A stretch of 64,000 nucleotides of DNA from Zygnema cylindricum (GCA_037447655.1 JBBHKE010001577.1:235545-299544); one strand, 5' to 3'. Shown: positions 1 through 10,465, counted from the first letter of the stretch. Numbers and translations are program-made. The notes: generated by a model from the sequence alone, not told the origin.

Positions 1-965
1 CCGTGTGAACCCCAACGGGGTTGGTCCCTATGTTTTGGTATTTTTTTTGGCATTGTGGTATTTTCTTTTTTTTATTGTGCCATACTGCCTGGTTGGTCAA
101 TTTGAGGCTTTATTTAGTGTGGCCCTCAAAATTGCTGACGCTAATATGACAGATTGTCCTTTCGAAAGTTGTGTTATGGGCTTTTTATGTGATCTTCTTA
201 AATCGCCTACTTTGATCATTGACCGTCCGATCATCCGAATCTGACGGTTTAAATAAAAAGTCCCTCAAAACTCACAGAAATATTTTTTTTTGTCCGATTT
301 ATTTTATAAATTTAGACATGTCGTTTAATTCTCTATCGATCGATGTGCAACTCAACCCTGTTCCTATTTTATTTCATTTTGCGGCCAATACAATATGGGT
401 CTTAAGCATAGTTGTTCACGGCGTTTCGTGCGAACGATTTAATCGCGACGAATTATACGTAACAAACGCATTGAACCTTTTGAAAAAATCGTTAAAATCG
501 TTAATGAATTTTCTTCCGTACAATTCCGTACATGTAAAAGAAATTGAGTTTAACATATAACGCAGTTTGTACATTGTCCGTACAGTTCCCGTCTCATTTC
601 GTCATATTCCGTACAATTTTGTTACAATTCCGTACGTTTCCCGTTAAATTTCTGTTCAGTTTACCGGACAGAAAGTACTACGAAGTGCAACGTATCTTTT
701 AGTCAAATTTCGTACTTTTTTGGTACAAAACCGTACAATTACTGTGAATACCGTACAGTTTCTGTAAATTATCCGTTCAGTTTACCGGACAGAAAGTACA
801 TCGCGTTTTTTTCCGATTTATTCAAAAGTCACGAATTATACGTTTTAATCGTAAAAATGGAAAAAATCGCGCGATTTGAACAACTATGGTCTTAAGGGCA
901 TATTGTATGTTTTGCGTACAATAGGCATATTGTATGCGCGTACGGTCACCTACTTTTGAACTATG
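1..965 (-). mobile_element. hAT-like MITE, family A (interrupted copy)
   Basis: The copy is recognised from about position 80 and its left end is unclear or lies outside the window. It runs in reverse: the terminus CCTACTTTTGAACTATG is at 949-965. The body shares long stretches (for example the AGAAGATCACATGAAAAGCCC type segment and the ATCGATCGATGTGCAACTCAA segment) with copies at 9695, 12254, 21061, 59369 and 59994. It is split by a second element at 407-888. No transposase is visible, so it is non-autonomous. Assignment to hAT rests on the 8-bp target duplications of the sister copies. Confidence 0.75.
407..888. mobile_element. hAT-like MITE, family B, nested in family A
   Basis: The 482-bp insert begins CATAGTTGTTCA and ends TGAACAACTATG, a 12-bp terminal inverted repeat. 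It is flanked by a perfect 8-bp target duplication, GTCTTAAG, at 399-406 and 889-896. Removing the insert and one duplication restores the family A sequence seen in the other copies. Inside, a direct repeat of about 25 bp around TTTACCGGACAGAAAGTAC occurs at about 651-680 and 771-800. It has no coding capacity. A partial reversed relative is at 59235-59368. Confidence 0.85.
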
Positions 966-1669
966 CTTCAAATTTATAGCTGCAGAGAAGTACAGATTCC
1001 TGGCAGGGAATCCAAAAACAATATCTACAGTAGTTGACAATGATTCTGGCATATTCTACGTGTCAAATTATGTACGGCTACCAGAACTGTTTTCAGCGGC
1101 GCAGATTGAACCAGAATCTTCGATGCGAATCTCGCCCACCATACATATTTTTGTCCTTGAAAGTTTTCGAACCGCGCTTTTTTGGCCACGTCATAACTAT
1201 GATTCTGCTACGTGGCAATACGTGCTTTCGCGTGTCATAGATGTCACGTGCCAAAAAAAATTGTCAGTTGAAAAAGCAGCTTAAATTCATGACGTGAAAA
1301 ATAGAAAAAAACAAAAAAAAAGATTCTCACTCGCGTGCTAAGTGGCTGCATTCTCTCGGGCAGATTCGATGAAGCAAAAAAAAAAACTTTTTAAAAACGT
1401 ACATTCCACGTCTCCGCCACTTATCTGCGAATGGCCACACCTGGCACATTCACACGTGCCAAACAGGCATGTGACATGTGAACCACGTTGCAGAATACTG
1501 ATTCTAAATTTTACTTATTTTCCTCCTTTTGTTGTCGTCCACATTTAGTAATCAAAGACACAGAGTATTGGTTTCTTCCATCACATACCCTCTCTCTCCC
1601 TCTCACTCTCTATCCCTCTCTCCCTCTCTCTCTCTCTCCACACTTTTCTGCCTGCATCCGCACGTGTGG
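966..1669 (+). promoter_or_regulatory. Upstream region and likely 5' UTR of the F-box gene
   Basis: No gene is seen here. The stretch between the MITE end and the F-box start codon is AT-rich with A-tracts. A (CT)n-rich pyrimidine tract at about 1590-1640 lies just upstream of the ATG, as is common in plant 5' leaders. I cannot place a TATA box or transcription start with confidence. Confidence 0.3.
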
Positions 1670-3154
1670 ATGGAAGCTCTAATTGGCCGAGACGCAAGTT
1701 TAACTTCCAGCCCAATTGAAAGCCTCCCTCCTACTGTCCTCTCCTCCATCCTTACCCTCTCCGCCTCCTCCTCTCCCTCCACCCCCTTCCTATGCTCCCT
1801 CGTTCAGTTTTCTGTCGTGTCACGCGCCTTCCTCTCTGCCGTACGGACAATCCTGTCCGTACGATTTGATGACAGCAATCTTTTCGACGCCGATTGCCAT
1901 TTGGGTTCCGAAGCCGCGGCGAGAATTTCAAAAGTTTTAAATTTTCTCCCTCTCCTCACCGACATTTCTCTCTCTCTCGGAGGGTGTTCTGTCTCTCCCT
2001 CCCCTGTTTCTCTCCCTCTCCTCTCCTCCTCCCCCTCCGCTGCACCCTCGCTGAAATCGCTCCAAATTTCTTTGAAATCCGATTGCAATTTCGATTTTAA
2101 GCAGTGGGAAGCTTTGAGTTTTTTTAAATTTTTGGAAATTTTAGTCGTTCGGGCAGCTTGGGACGGAAAATTTTTGTCCGATTACGGAGAAACTGAATTT
2201 TGCGACGCTCGATTGGACTCTTTGAAAAAATTGGTATTGGAAAATGTTCGTCTGAGAGACAAAGTTTTGGACAAAATTTTCGAACTTTGTCCGAAATTGA
2301 CAAATTTCGAGTATCGACATTCGCTTAGTTTTCAACATTTGAGGAATCCCCACTTTATTTCGTCGAATTTGAAAGAAATTTACTTAGTAAATCGAAATCC
2401 TCATGTTTTTTGTACCTCATTTTGGATCGATTGCGTTACGGTGGATTGCCCTAATTTGGTAAAACTTGTCGTACATCGTACGAATGTTTTAAAATTAAAA
2501 AATGTCACAAAATTGCGACAAATCGAATTGATTTCGAGTTCGAATATGGTTTTGGAATACGGAGATGAGAGCGAAGTGAGAGATAAGGGAGAGAATGGAA
2601 AAGACAAATCGAGGGAAGGGGAAGATTCCGAGAAGTTTCCGAAGAAAGTGGAAACCATGGCTCTCGCGTACCATTTGATTCGGAAGAAAAGTCGACAGAA
2701 TTTGCTTCGGAGTAACGCGAATTCGCTCGAAAAACTTTCGCTTTATCTTCTTTTCAGCGATGTGATTCGAGAAGAAAATAACTTTATTCAAAATGTTGAA
2801 GCTATTGACGACGAAAGTCGATCAAAAATCCCAAATTTTAGCGAATTAAAGGAACTTGGGCTCTGGTTTTGGGAACCGGATAGTTGTCCGCTGAAATTTG
2901 CGATGACAATTGTGACAAAATGTCCCAAATTGAAAAAATTTACGATCGGTTTTCGAGATTTTACTCACGCTTCTTTTTCGAGCCCGGAATGGCAAATCGC
3001 AATACCCCATTTTTACAATTGGTGTCCAAATACTGTTCTTCTTCGGTACCACTGTTCGAGTTTCTTGAGCTCTGATTGGTCGAATCGGTGGGTAAGGAAA
3101 GATTTGAAAACCTACTTTAGTTTGCTTTTGAAATCGAAAGGGATGCTTGATTAA
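1670..3154 (+). CDS. F-box protein with LRR-like C-terminal region, single exon
   Basis: This is a 494-residue intronless reading frame. I chose the ATG at 1670 because the open frame upstream is only a CT-repeat leader and the F-box follows shortly after. Residues about 17-62 (IESLPPTVLSSIL, then a Ser/Pro-rich insert, then FSVVSRAFLSAVRTI) match the shape of a plant F-box, which binds SKP1 in an SCF ubiquitin ligase. The rest holds irregular leucine-rich stretches such as LKKLVLENVRLRD, CPKLTNFEY and ELKELGLWFW, as expected of a substrate-binding LRR domain. A highly charged insert of Glu/Lys/Asp lies near residues 300-325. The frame is uninterrupted, codon use is ordinary, and it ends in TAA. 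The substrate cannot be inferred. The F-box call is by eye; the LRR call is weaker. Confidence 0.75.
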   Translation: MEALIGRDASLTSSPIESLPPTVLSSILTLSASSSPSTPFLCSLVQFSVVSRAFLSAVRTILSVRFDDSNLFDADCHLGSEAAARISKVLNFLPLLTDISLSLGGCSVSPSPVSLPLLSSSPSAAPSLKSLQISLKSDCNFDFKQWEALSFFKFLEILVVRAAWDGKFLSDYGETEFCDARLDSLKKLVLENVRLRDKVLDKIFELCPKLTNFEYRHSLSFQHLRNPHFISSNLKEIYLVNRNPHVFCTSFWIDCVTVDCPNLVKLVVHRTNVLKLKNVTKLRQIELISSSNMVLEYGDESEVRDKGENGKDKSREGEDSEKFPKKVETMALAYHLIRKKSRQNLLRSNANSLEKLSLYLLFSDVIREENNFIQNVEAIDDESRSKIPNFSELKELGLWFWEPDSCPLKFAMTIVTKCPKLKKFTIGFRDFTHASFSSPEWQIAIPHFYNWCPNTVLLRYHCSSFLSSDWSNRWVRKDLKTYFSLLLKSKGMLD

Positions 3155-4870
3155 AATTGAAATAAAAAAAAATGAATGTTTTATTTGATTTTGGTTTTTC
3201 CTTTTTTGTTTTTTGTTTTTTTTTTTTTTTTTTTTCTCCCTCGCAATTTGCTGCTTTAAGTGTTGCTGTTTTAATAGTTGCCTTTTTTTTTTTGAAGTTT
3301 TTTTTTTTTGTGTGTTTTTCTGTGGATTCTGTTACAGCTTTTGGTTTAGGTTCTTTTTTTTAAGTTGCTTAAGGGATAGACTTATGAGATATTATATCAA
3401 TAAATAGAGTCAGTAATTCAGTATTGTACTCGTTCTATTGAATTTTTTAAACCCTAAACGCAACTTTTTTTAAACGCTACTCAGTTTTTTGCTTTAAGAA
3501 TATGTAGATTAGACATTTAAATGATAGTACTAAAGTTTTTTAACAGCATAAGAGAAAAAATAACAATATTAGTGAAGATCAAGTTGTTTTGTAGATTTAT
3601 AAATTAGAAATAGTGAAAAAAAGCTATCCAATTGTTGTTCATATTTTTCTTTTATAAAGATCTACTTTGGCCTTTTTACTTAACTACATGTTTTTTTTTA
3701 TTTATTTCCTTTTTTTTTTGTGGGTTTGTTGAAACATTGTAGTTTTGATTCTTTTATTATTATTCAATATATATATATATGATATATATATCACAAATAA
3801 ATATTAAACATTGAGATTCAAACAAGATTTTCAATGGCAGTAAATAGGATTCAACAATATATATTATATATATATTGTTGAATCCTATTTACTGCCATTG
3901 AAAATCTTGTTTGAATCTCAATGTTTAATATTTATTTGTGATTTCTAATGTCGAATTCACATACACATAAGAAAAGAAATCTTAACGGGGAAAATTTACT
4001 GTCCACAAACAGACAAAACCAGCCTTAATTTAAATGATCGGCTTTGTCATTCCATTTTCTAGTTTTCAAAAAAAAAAAGGCAAAAAAAAAAAAAAAAAAA
4101 AAAACCAAAAAAAAACATTTTTTTAACAAAATTTTTGCATAGATGATAAACGCAAAACTATATCATTTATTTTTACAATATCCATGGTGTTAATTCTCCA
4201 AAACATAATATGGTGTTGAAAAACATTACATATGGAACCGCTTACTATAATTTCTCACCCAAACAAAACATAAAAGATATAAAATTATAATTTTTCATTT
4301 GCCGGAATAATTATTTTCTACCTTTTTCTTCATCTAAACAGTAAAAAACAAAGAAAAATTTCCCAATCTTTAATTTTTCACCTAGATATTTTTTCCAAAT
4401 TTCAATCTTTGATGGGATTTTTATCATTTTTTTGATTTGGATTGAAGTTTCCCTACTGATCGATTTTTCATTTTTTTTTATTTTTTTTTGTTGAGGAACA
4501 AATTTTGACTGACTTTGGGCGCAAACACTTTATTTATTTTTATTTTATTTATTTCTTTTTATTTAATTTTTCCATGAATGTCTTCGGAAGAGGATCAAAT
4601 CTTTATTTTGATGGCCATTGAAAACCGGAAACTTTAGGATTTTTTTTTTAAACTTCAAGAAAAAAACCAATAGAAACCAAAAAAAACGATTTATTGAAAG
4701 AAAAAATTGACAAAAAAATATTTATTGAAAATTAAATAAGTAGTTTTAATGTCACCAAAGAGAAAAATGAGAAAAAGAAGGAAGGAAAAACAAAGATTCA
4801 TTCATGTTCTACACATTTTCTTAAAAAAATACATCTTTTAAAACACATTTTCTTTAAAACCACTTTAGAA
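3155..4870. other. AT-rich intergenic DNA with no gene seen
   Basis: It is dominated by poly-T and poly-A tracts (3210-3235, 4068-4115). The only structured feature is the hairpin at 3790-3942. Short open frames here are homopolymer artefacts. Confidence 0.6.
3790..3942. repeat. Long near-perfect inverted repeat (hairpin)
   Basis: Arms of about 76 bases are inverted copies of each other, from ATCACAAATAAATATT at 3790 to AATATTTATTTGTGAT ending at 3942. They meet at a short TA-rich centre near 3866. I found no mismatch by eye along the arms. No terminal motif or target duplication identifies it as a known MITE in this window. Confidence 0.9.
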
Positions 4871-4885
4871 ACACATTTTTTAAGA

Positions 4886-5117
4886 ACATGATTTTGGACA
4901 AATACGGTTTTTAAAAAGTTGATAATGCCCATTTATCTGACCGAAAATAAGGAAAACCATTGTATACCCAATTTACAATAATAACAAAAAAAATAATTAA
5001 TTATGTCGCACCACATTACTACCCAATTAATTACAATTACACCCAATGTGACAAACTGTCACATATCGGTTCTGAACCTGGTGCAATGTACCGATTCCAT
5101 GTCACAAAACCGATGGA

Positions 5118-5166
<49 letters not shown>

Positions 5167-5340
5167 AGTATGATATTAATTTGATGTACATCAAGAAATC
5201 GTCCCAATGTGTACGGACGAGAAACCCTTAACCTTAAGATTGAAACCTTCGAGTTGAGGGGGGAGGGGGGAGGGGGGAGGAGGGAGGAGGGAGGAGGGAG
5301 GAGGGAGGAGGGAGGAGGGAGGAGGGAGGAGGGAGGGCGA
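4886..5340 (-). pseudogene. Decayed copy of the CPBP protease 3' region
   Basis: The stretch 4886-4990 aligns by eye with 7140-7240, the end of the last CPBP exon and its downstream flank (shared GATGCCCATTT- and CCATGTACAATAATA-like segments). It also aligns over its full length with 6102-6535, including GATTCCATGT, TTGATGTACATCAA and the CCTTAAGnTTGAAACCTTC segment just before a GGGAGGA repeat. The reading frame is not kept. Similarity to the last exon is partial, so this is an inference. Confidence 0.5.
5119..5162. repeat. (TA)n microsatellite
   Basis: Uninterrupted alternating T/A of about 40 bases. It lies within the decayed CPBP 3' copy and is absent from the sister copy at 6102-6535. 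Confidence 0.95.
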
Positions 5341-5400
5341 GACGGGGGAAGGGGAGGAGAGAAAAAGGGAGAGGAAGAAAGAGAGTAAGAGAGGGAAAGA
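5253..5400. repeat. GGGAGGA-type minisatellite and purine tract
   Basis: Tandem units of GGAGGGA occupy about 5255-5337, followed by irregular GA-rich sequence. The same unit recurs at 6480-6535 and 6596-6660. Confidence 0.9.
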
Positions 5401-5403
5401 GAG

Positions 5404-5446
5404 CGTTTCTCTTTCGGAGAAAGTTGATAAAAGGGAGGGTGCGGGG

Positions 5447-5491
<45 letters not shown>

Positions 5492-5815
5492 GAATACGAA
5501 GTGGGTGTGTAGAAGAAGAGAGGGAGGAGGAGAGTAGAGAAGCCATGTGACAAGAGAATGGTAATTTGACTTTCGGCCTTTTGGACGCCGGGGCCGGCGG
5601 ACGACAACACGTGGCGCCAAGCATTGTAAGTCTACATTCGCTTTCAAAGTACAGTACGATACGGTACGGTATGATATGGTACGGTATGGTACGGTATTGT
5701 ACAGCGTCACATCTTGTACAAATGGACAACCAATCATCTTGTACTTTTCTTGGAAGCGCCGACAACTTTCGTACTTTTCCAGTTTTTCTTCGAAAAATGT
5801 AAATCGTATGTGATT
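5404..5815 (-). pseudogene. Duplicate of CPBP promoter and first-exon start
   Basis: Nearly identical by eye to 9289-9680, covering the upstream region, the start codon (ATG at 5565 on the minus strand) and the transit-peptide-like start MASLLSSSLSSS. Similarity stops just after KEKRS, and simple sequence replaces the rest of the exon. The GA tract has the same length in both copies (37 bases, 5451-5487 and 9336-9372). The GTACGG-type repeat upstream is longer here (5650-5705). With the rest of the gene missing, this is a broken tandem duplicate. Confidence 0.75.
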
Positions 5816-6101
5816 ATGTACGACACCGACTTTCTTCTAAAATATAAATTGTATGTGCATTTGTTGAAAAGTACAATTGATGTGTTCATGTACGGCACCG
5901 ACAATGTGTTTATGTTCGAACACCGACAACGATTTCCATATTTTCATGTCGAACTCCCGCCTCGTGTCGTTTTTCGTTCGAAACAGGTACGGGTGATTAT
6001 AATTATTATGCGGCTTCGGGTACAGGAGGTTAAAATAGAAAACATTGTAAAGTGAAAATATAAAATATTTTTTTGGAGACACTCCAGAAACGCATTGTTT
6101 C
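5816..6101. other. Spacer with no gene seen
   Basis: Unique AT-rich sequence with repeated GTAC-containing words between two CPBP-derived fragments. Nothing is recognisable. Confidence 0.5.
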
Positions 6102-6535
6102 AAGAACAAGATTTTCGACAATGTGGTGTTAAACAAATTTAAATCGGCCATTCATCTGAGCTAAAATAAAGAAGCTGTTTTGTACCCCATGTAAAAAAAT
6201 AGTGTATCGCATCACATCGCTTTAAAACCCGATTTATCGGATACAATCCCCCGATTAATTGCGTATTCTGATGCGACCAGCCATTATAAATCGGTTTGTA
6301 TCCGAAACAATGTAACGATTCCATGTGACAAAACCGACAGAATTTGTCGATACCGATTGGACGCCATTTGCCGATCCGATTCCGATTTGTCGATATTGAT
6401 TGATGTACATCAAAAAATCATTCCAAAGAGTACGGACAAAAAAACCCTCAACCTTAAGCTTGAAACCTTCAAGTTGAGGGGGAGGAGGGAGGAGGGAGGA
6501 GGGAGGAGGGAGGAGGGAGGAGGGAGGAGGGAGGT
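6102..6535 (-). pseudogene. Second decayed copy of the CPBP 3' region
   Basis: Aligns with 4886-5340 throughout, and its first hundred bases align more weakly with the end of the last CPBP exon. It ends in the same GGGAGGA repeat. A first-exon counterpart is not seen next to this copy. Confidence 0.45.
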
Positions 6536-6595
6536 TTTCATGTGGATTTTACCACAAATCCGCGTATCGATCGGCGCGTTTCACGTGCGTCAATA

Positions 6596-6780
6596 GAGGG
6601 AGGAGGGAGGAGAGGGGGGGGGGGGAGGAGGGAGGAGGGAGGAGGGAGGGGGGGGCGAGAAGGGGGGAGAGGAGAGAAAGAGAGGTAGAGCGAAGGAGAG
6701 AGTAGGAGAGAGAGGTTTTAAGAAAGACCTCCCTCCCTTGCCCCCTCCCTTCCCACATCCCTCCCTCCCTTCCTCCCTTC
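6596..6780. repeat. GGGAGGA/GA purine repeats with a facing pyrimidine tract
   Basis: Irregular GGAGGA and GAGA repeats to about 6720 are followed by a CCCTCC-rich stretch to 6780. The long frames across it encode only Ser/Leu/Pro or Arg/Glu repeats. Confidence 0.85.
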
Positions 6781-7165
6781 TAACCTTAAAATACATCTTC
6801 GAATCGATATCACATCGGCACAACTGGAAAAAAATAATAAAAAAATGTTTGGTATACTTCAAATCAAAAGTTGCACTTACACTCTAGAAAGGTGTCATTA
6901 GCTTATAAACAATAAAAACGTAAATTACATACATTGGTACATCAAACATCGGTTCATACAACATAATACACATCACTATAACATACCCTGACCTTACAAA
7001 TGCCTATCTATTTTAACAAAATCCCTAAAAAACCCTAAAAAAAACCCTAGAAAACCTAAGAAACCCTACTTCTCGGAGCAACTAACCAGTCAAAACTTTA
7101 AAAAACACAAAGATTTGTTGTTTTTACAAACGATGTTTTAAAAACACGCTTTCAGACAATGAAGT

Positions 7166-9331
7166 TTAAAAAATGTTAATGATGCCCATTTGCGCTAGAA
7201 AAATTAAACCATTGCTTATCCCATGTACAATAATAGGCGCCCAAAGGTTTCCGGTCCATGTGTATATGTACCCAAATATATATCCTGCACCAAAAAAATC
7301 GAACAAAGAACTAGTAGAAAGATGACTTATGGCAAAAAATAAAGAACTTAATAAAATAGAAAGGTGTAAATTCATTTTATTGGCCAATGGCGCGAGTAAA
7401 TATCCTCGAAACATTAACTCCTCTAAACAAGGAGAAAGGAAAACAATAGCGAAAATTGCCGGTCCTTTGAGAAAAACTTCGCTCGGAAAAAACACGTCTT
7501 GTGTTTGAATTGCCGCATCCATTTTTCCACCCTTCAAAAATTCGAAAGACAAGAAGTTTTAAAGAAATGTTTAAAAAAACAATTTTGAAAGAGATTTGAG
7601 CCGTTTTGCGGAAACAGAAATATAAAATAAAACAAAAATATCAGATGAAAACAAAAAACAACAAATGAAAACAAAAACGATAAGAAACAAAAGGCAACGA
7701 TACATGTCCAAACATGCTTCATAAATGTGAAACTATTTTTTTTCCTTAATTTCTAAATGAAACTGGGTGAACTTTAGGAGTTTAGAAACCAAAAAAAAAA
7801 AATGTGAAGTTAACAAGCACCTACATAAGGTTTTTCTCCCTTCAACTATCAGTGAAATGGGATACTTATAATCTTGAGATTGTGACAGAATCATATTCTT
7901 CGAATTAACTTTATTTTGTTTGACTTTGTAGGGTTTTTTAAATTCCAGGATTCCACAACAATTCATTTTCCATAATTGCATGATACTCTTTAACCAAATG
8001 AATAAAGATGTTAACAATTTCAAATTTTGTGGAGGGTTTTGAGTCGCTTGTGAGATTGAAGAGAAGGAGTGATAGAGAGATATGTGCACCAAAACTAGTG
8101 TGGACTGGAAACAGTAAAACGATTTACCCAAAAAACTATCCCATTTTGACAAATCCTACCTGCCAGCTGTCAATGAGCAAGTTGAAGACCGCCTGACAGG
8201 CCGATGACGCACCGAGGGATCCCATCACGCCAAGTGGCACCGCTAAAAACAAACCTCGCCGCCCGTACAACTCCCCCAAATCGGCTCGGAACCATTCGCC
8301 AGCTGGCTACTCAACAGCCAGATGGCGCCTGCCAGCTGAGCACTGGTGGACAACGCCATCGCCATAGCCTGCAAGACACGTCACACACATCAGATTGCGT
8401 GACATGACAACTAATCTCGTCACATCACGCTACACCATGTCATGTTATGCCACATCTTGGGCGCCACAGGGCATTAAATGACATGACTTGACATCATGTG
8501 ACATCACGTCACATAACAACACGTGATGTCACGTCTTTCAGATAAAGTACCCCTAAAAAAAAAAATTAGTATGGATCATAATACATGTACTTGGCCAAAA
8601 TTGACATTCAATTTGTGTTGACCACAACGAACAACACTAAGGTAGAAAAAAAAAAAAAAGCAAGGGTTAAATAAAAGTCCATTTTCTTTTAGATGATTGA
8701 ATTGCTTTCGCCCTAAAGAGTTTCGACCAACTTTTCTTTCCACGACCGAAATAAACGAGCCATCCACACTAATAAGTGTTTAAAAAAAATTGGACCAATC
8801 AATACAAAACTACATGGAAAAAGTACATGCTTCCTCACATATTTTATCACATTTGTACGAATTTCAATTCATAAAATATAGACTTACGATAGTTGAGGAG
8901 CTGAGAGATTTTACTAGGAAAAATTTGAGGGCCCTGTAAACGATTCTAAAACCAAGAGGACTATCGAAGCTTATAAGGAACACCACCATTACCCACATGA
9001 CGTCATAGAGACTCCAAGGACAATTCTTGGGCAATGCAGAAAATTTCTCATCGTCTGCCCGAATCGCGTCCGCCCCCTTTTCCTTCTCTTCGACAACGGA
9101 ATCAACGGCGGAAAATGGGGAATTAGTATTTTTTTTAGTACTAAATGGGTCTTTTTTTGAATCGGGATCCTGTCCAGGTTCATGGAATCCATGGCTTGAT
9201 TGTACTCTAGCACGAGAGCAAAGAGAGATGGAGGGAGAGGAGGGGGAGAGGAAAGAGGGGACGACGAGAGAGGATGGAGAAAAGGGAGCGTTTCTCTTTC
9301 GGAGAAAGTTGATAAAAGGGAGGGTGCGGGG

Positions 9332-9376
<45 letters not shown>

Positions 9377-9431
9377 GAATACGAAGTGGGTGTGTAGAAG
9401 AAGAGAGGGAGGAGGAGAGTAGAGAAGCCAT
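7166..9431 (-). CDS. CPBP (CAAX/Abi-type) intramembrane protease, plastid-type, multi-exon
   Basis: The first exon starts at ATG 9431 with a Ser/Leu-rich chloroplast-transit-like start (MASLLSSSLSSS). It ends at a GTAAGT donor, last base 8888, and includes PWSLYDVMWVMVVFLISF, the usual first membrane segment of this family. The last exon (about 7535-7166) holds the glutamate motif EELMFRG, then FAISH and a second histidine in IIVHGISN, the metal-binding residues of CPBP glutamic/metal proteases, and ends in TAA at 7166. Middle exons in 7560-8780 are not resolved. The family cleaves or processes prenylated or membrane proteins; the substrate here is unknown. Oddity: the ATG frame and the frame of the domain differ by a shift across the (CT)n run at 9336-9372, so the assembly length, the start or the gene's integrity is in doubt. 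Confidence 0.7.
8160..8420. repeat. GC-rich insert inside the CPBP intron
   Basis: A sharply GC-richer patch lies in AT-rich intron. It carries repeated GCCAGCTG/CCAGCTGGC words (about 8161, 8308, 8330) that can pair with each other. It looks like a decayed mobile element, but no ends are defined. Confidence 0.4.
8430..8545. repeat. Cluster of TGACATCA/CGTGATGTCA words
   Basis: ATGACATGACTTGACATCATG and related TGAC words repeat in both orientations up to CACGTGATGTCACGTC. They form overlapping short inverted repeats. The origin is unclear: either element termini or degenerate simple sequence. Confidence 0.5.
9336..9372. repeat. (GA)n microsatellite in the CPBP first exon
   Basis: A 37-base alternating G/A run, read as (CT)n Ser-Leu codons on the minus strand. 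A change of one unit moves the frame. It is the point where the start frame and the protease frame part. Confidence 0.95.
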
Positions 9432-9694
9432 GTGACAAGAGAATGGTAATTTGACTTTTGGCCTTTTGAACGCCGGGGCCGGCGGACGACAACACGTGGC
9501 GCCAAGAATTGTAAGTTTACATTCGCTTTCAAAGTACAGTACGGTAAAGTACGGTACGGTACAGCGTCACATCTTGTACAAATGGACAACCAATCATCTT
9601 TCACTTTTGTGGGAAGCGCCGACAACTTTCGTTTATTTTTCAGTTTTTCTTCCAAAATGTAAATCGTATGTGTTTTGGCGCACCAAGTACAAAC

Positions 9695-10021
9695 CATAGT
9701 TCAAAAGTAGGTGAAAGTAGGCCCATACAGTATGCCTATTGTATGCAAAACATACAATATGCCCTTAAGACCCATATTGTATTGGTCGAAAAATGAAAAA
9801 AAATACTTACAGGGTTGAGTTGCACATCGATCGATAGAGAATTAAATGTCATGTCTAAATTTTGAAAAAAAAACGGACAAAAAAAATAAATTCTGTGAGT
9901 TTTGAGGTAAAAAGTTTTTAAACCGTCAGATTCAGACGATCGGACGGTCGCTGATCAAAGTAGCGATCTAAGAAGATCACATGAAAAGCCCATAACACAA
10001 CTTACGAAAGGACTATCTGTC
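9695..10021 (+). mobile_element. hAT-like MITE family A, cut by the assembly gap
   Basis: Begins with CATAGTTCAAAAGTAGG at 9695 and follows the family A body up to the gap. The right end is not present after the gap. The 8 bases before the start are GTACAAAC. The insertion lies in the upstream region of the CPBP gene, just beyond the point where similarity to the 5404-5815 duplicate ends. Confidence 0.8.
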
Positions 10022-10031
10022 NNNNNNNNNN
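10022..10031. other. Assembly gap (10 N)
   Basis: Ten N characters; the same size as the second gap, so probably a fixed placeholder of unknown true length. Confidence 0.99.
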
Positions 10032-10465
10032 ACCTTGTAACACGGCTGGTTGCCTAGCATGCAGAAGGCTTTGTTTCAATTACCTTTTACAGAGCTGCAA
10101 GGTTAAGTCGTTAGCAAACACCCTCACGTTCAATAAGTTAGTTCATTCAGTTTTACATTTCGTCCTTTCTCCCTTTCTCCCTCCCTTTCCTCCCTCCTTT
10201 CCTCCCGAGAGGGAGAGGGAGAGGGAGAGGGAGTTGGAGAGGGAAAGGGGAGAGAGGGAATTTAGTTTTGAATGTGGAAGACGAGGTGATACGACCATGG
10301 AATGTGACCTGATCGCTTTTCAGTTAACTCGACAGCAGCCATTGTTCGGACAAATGGAGTAAAGGGAGTCCTAATTTGAAAAATCAATTAGCCAGAACTT
10401 ATCCCTCCTTTCCTCCCTCCTTTCCCTCCCTCTTTCCCTCTTTCCTGCTTTACATTTTGACTTAC
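10032..10465. other. Spacer after the gap with purine/pyrimidine repeats
   Basis: Contains CCCTCCTTT and GGGAGA repeats (10165-10255, 10400-10445). On the minus strand it would be the intron or downstream region of the lectin-like exon. A following exon could not be placed. Confidence 0.4.

Noticed and set aside
1529-1669. N-terminal extension of the F-box frame
   Set aside because: It starts at TTG and consists of a CT-repeat leader; the ATG at 1670 is the first in frame before the F-box.
5037-5765. 242-codon minus-strand open frame
   Set aside because: It crosses a (TA)n and a GGGAGGA repeat; only the MASLLSSSL part, in another frame, has a counterpart in a gene.
8889-9697. A 277-codon frame beginning at an ATG supplied by the MITE terminus at 9697
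   Set aside because: It is open through the promoter and first exon of the CPBP gene by chance; the upstream residues do not look like a transit peptide.
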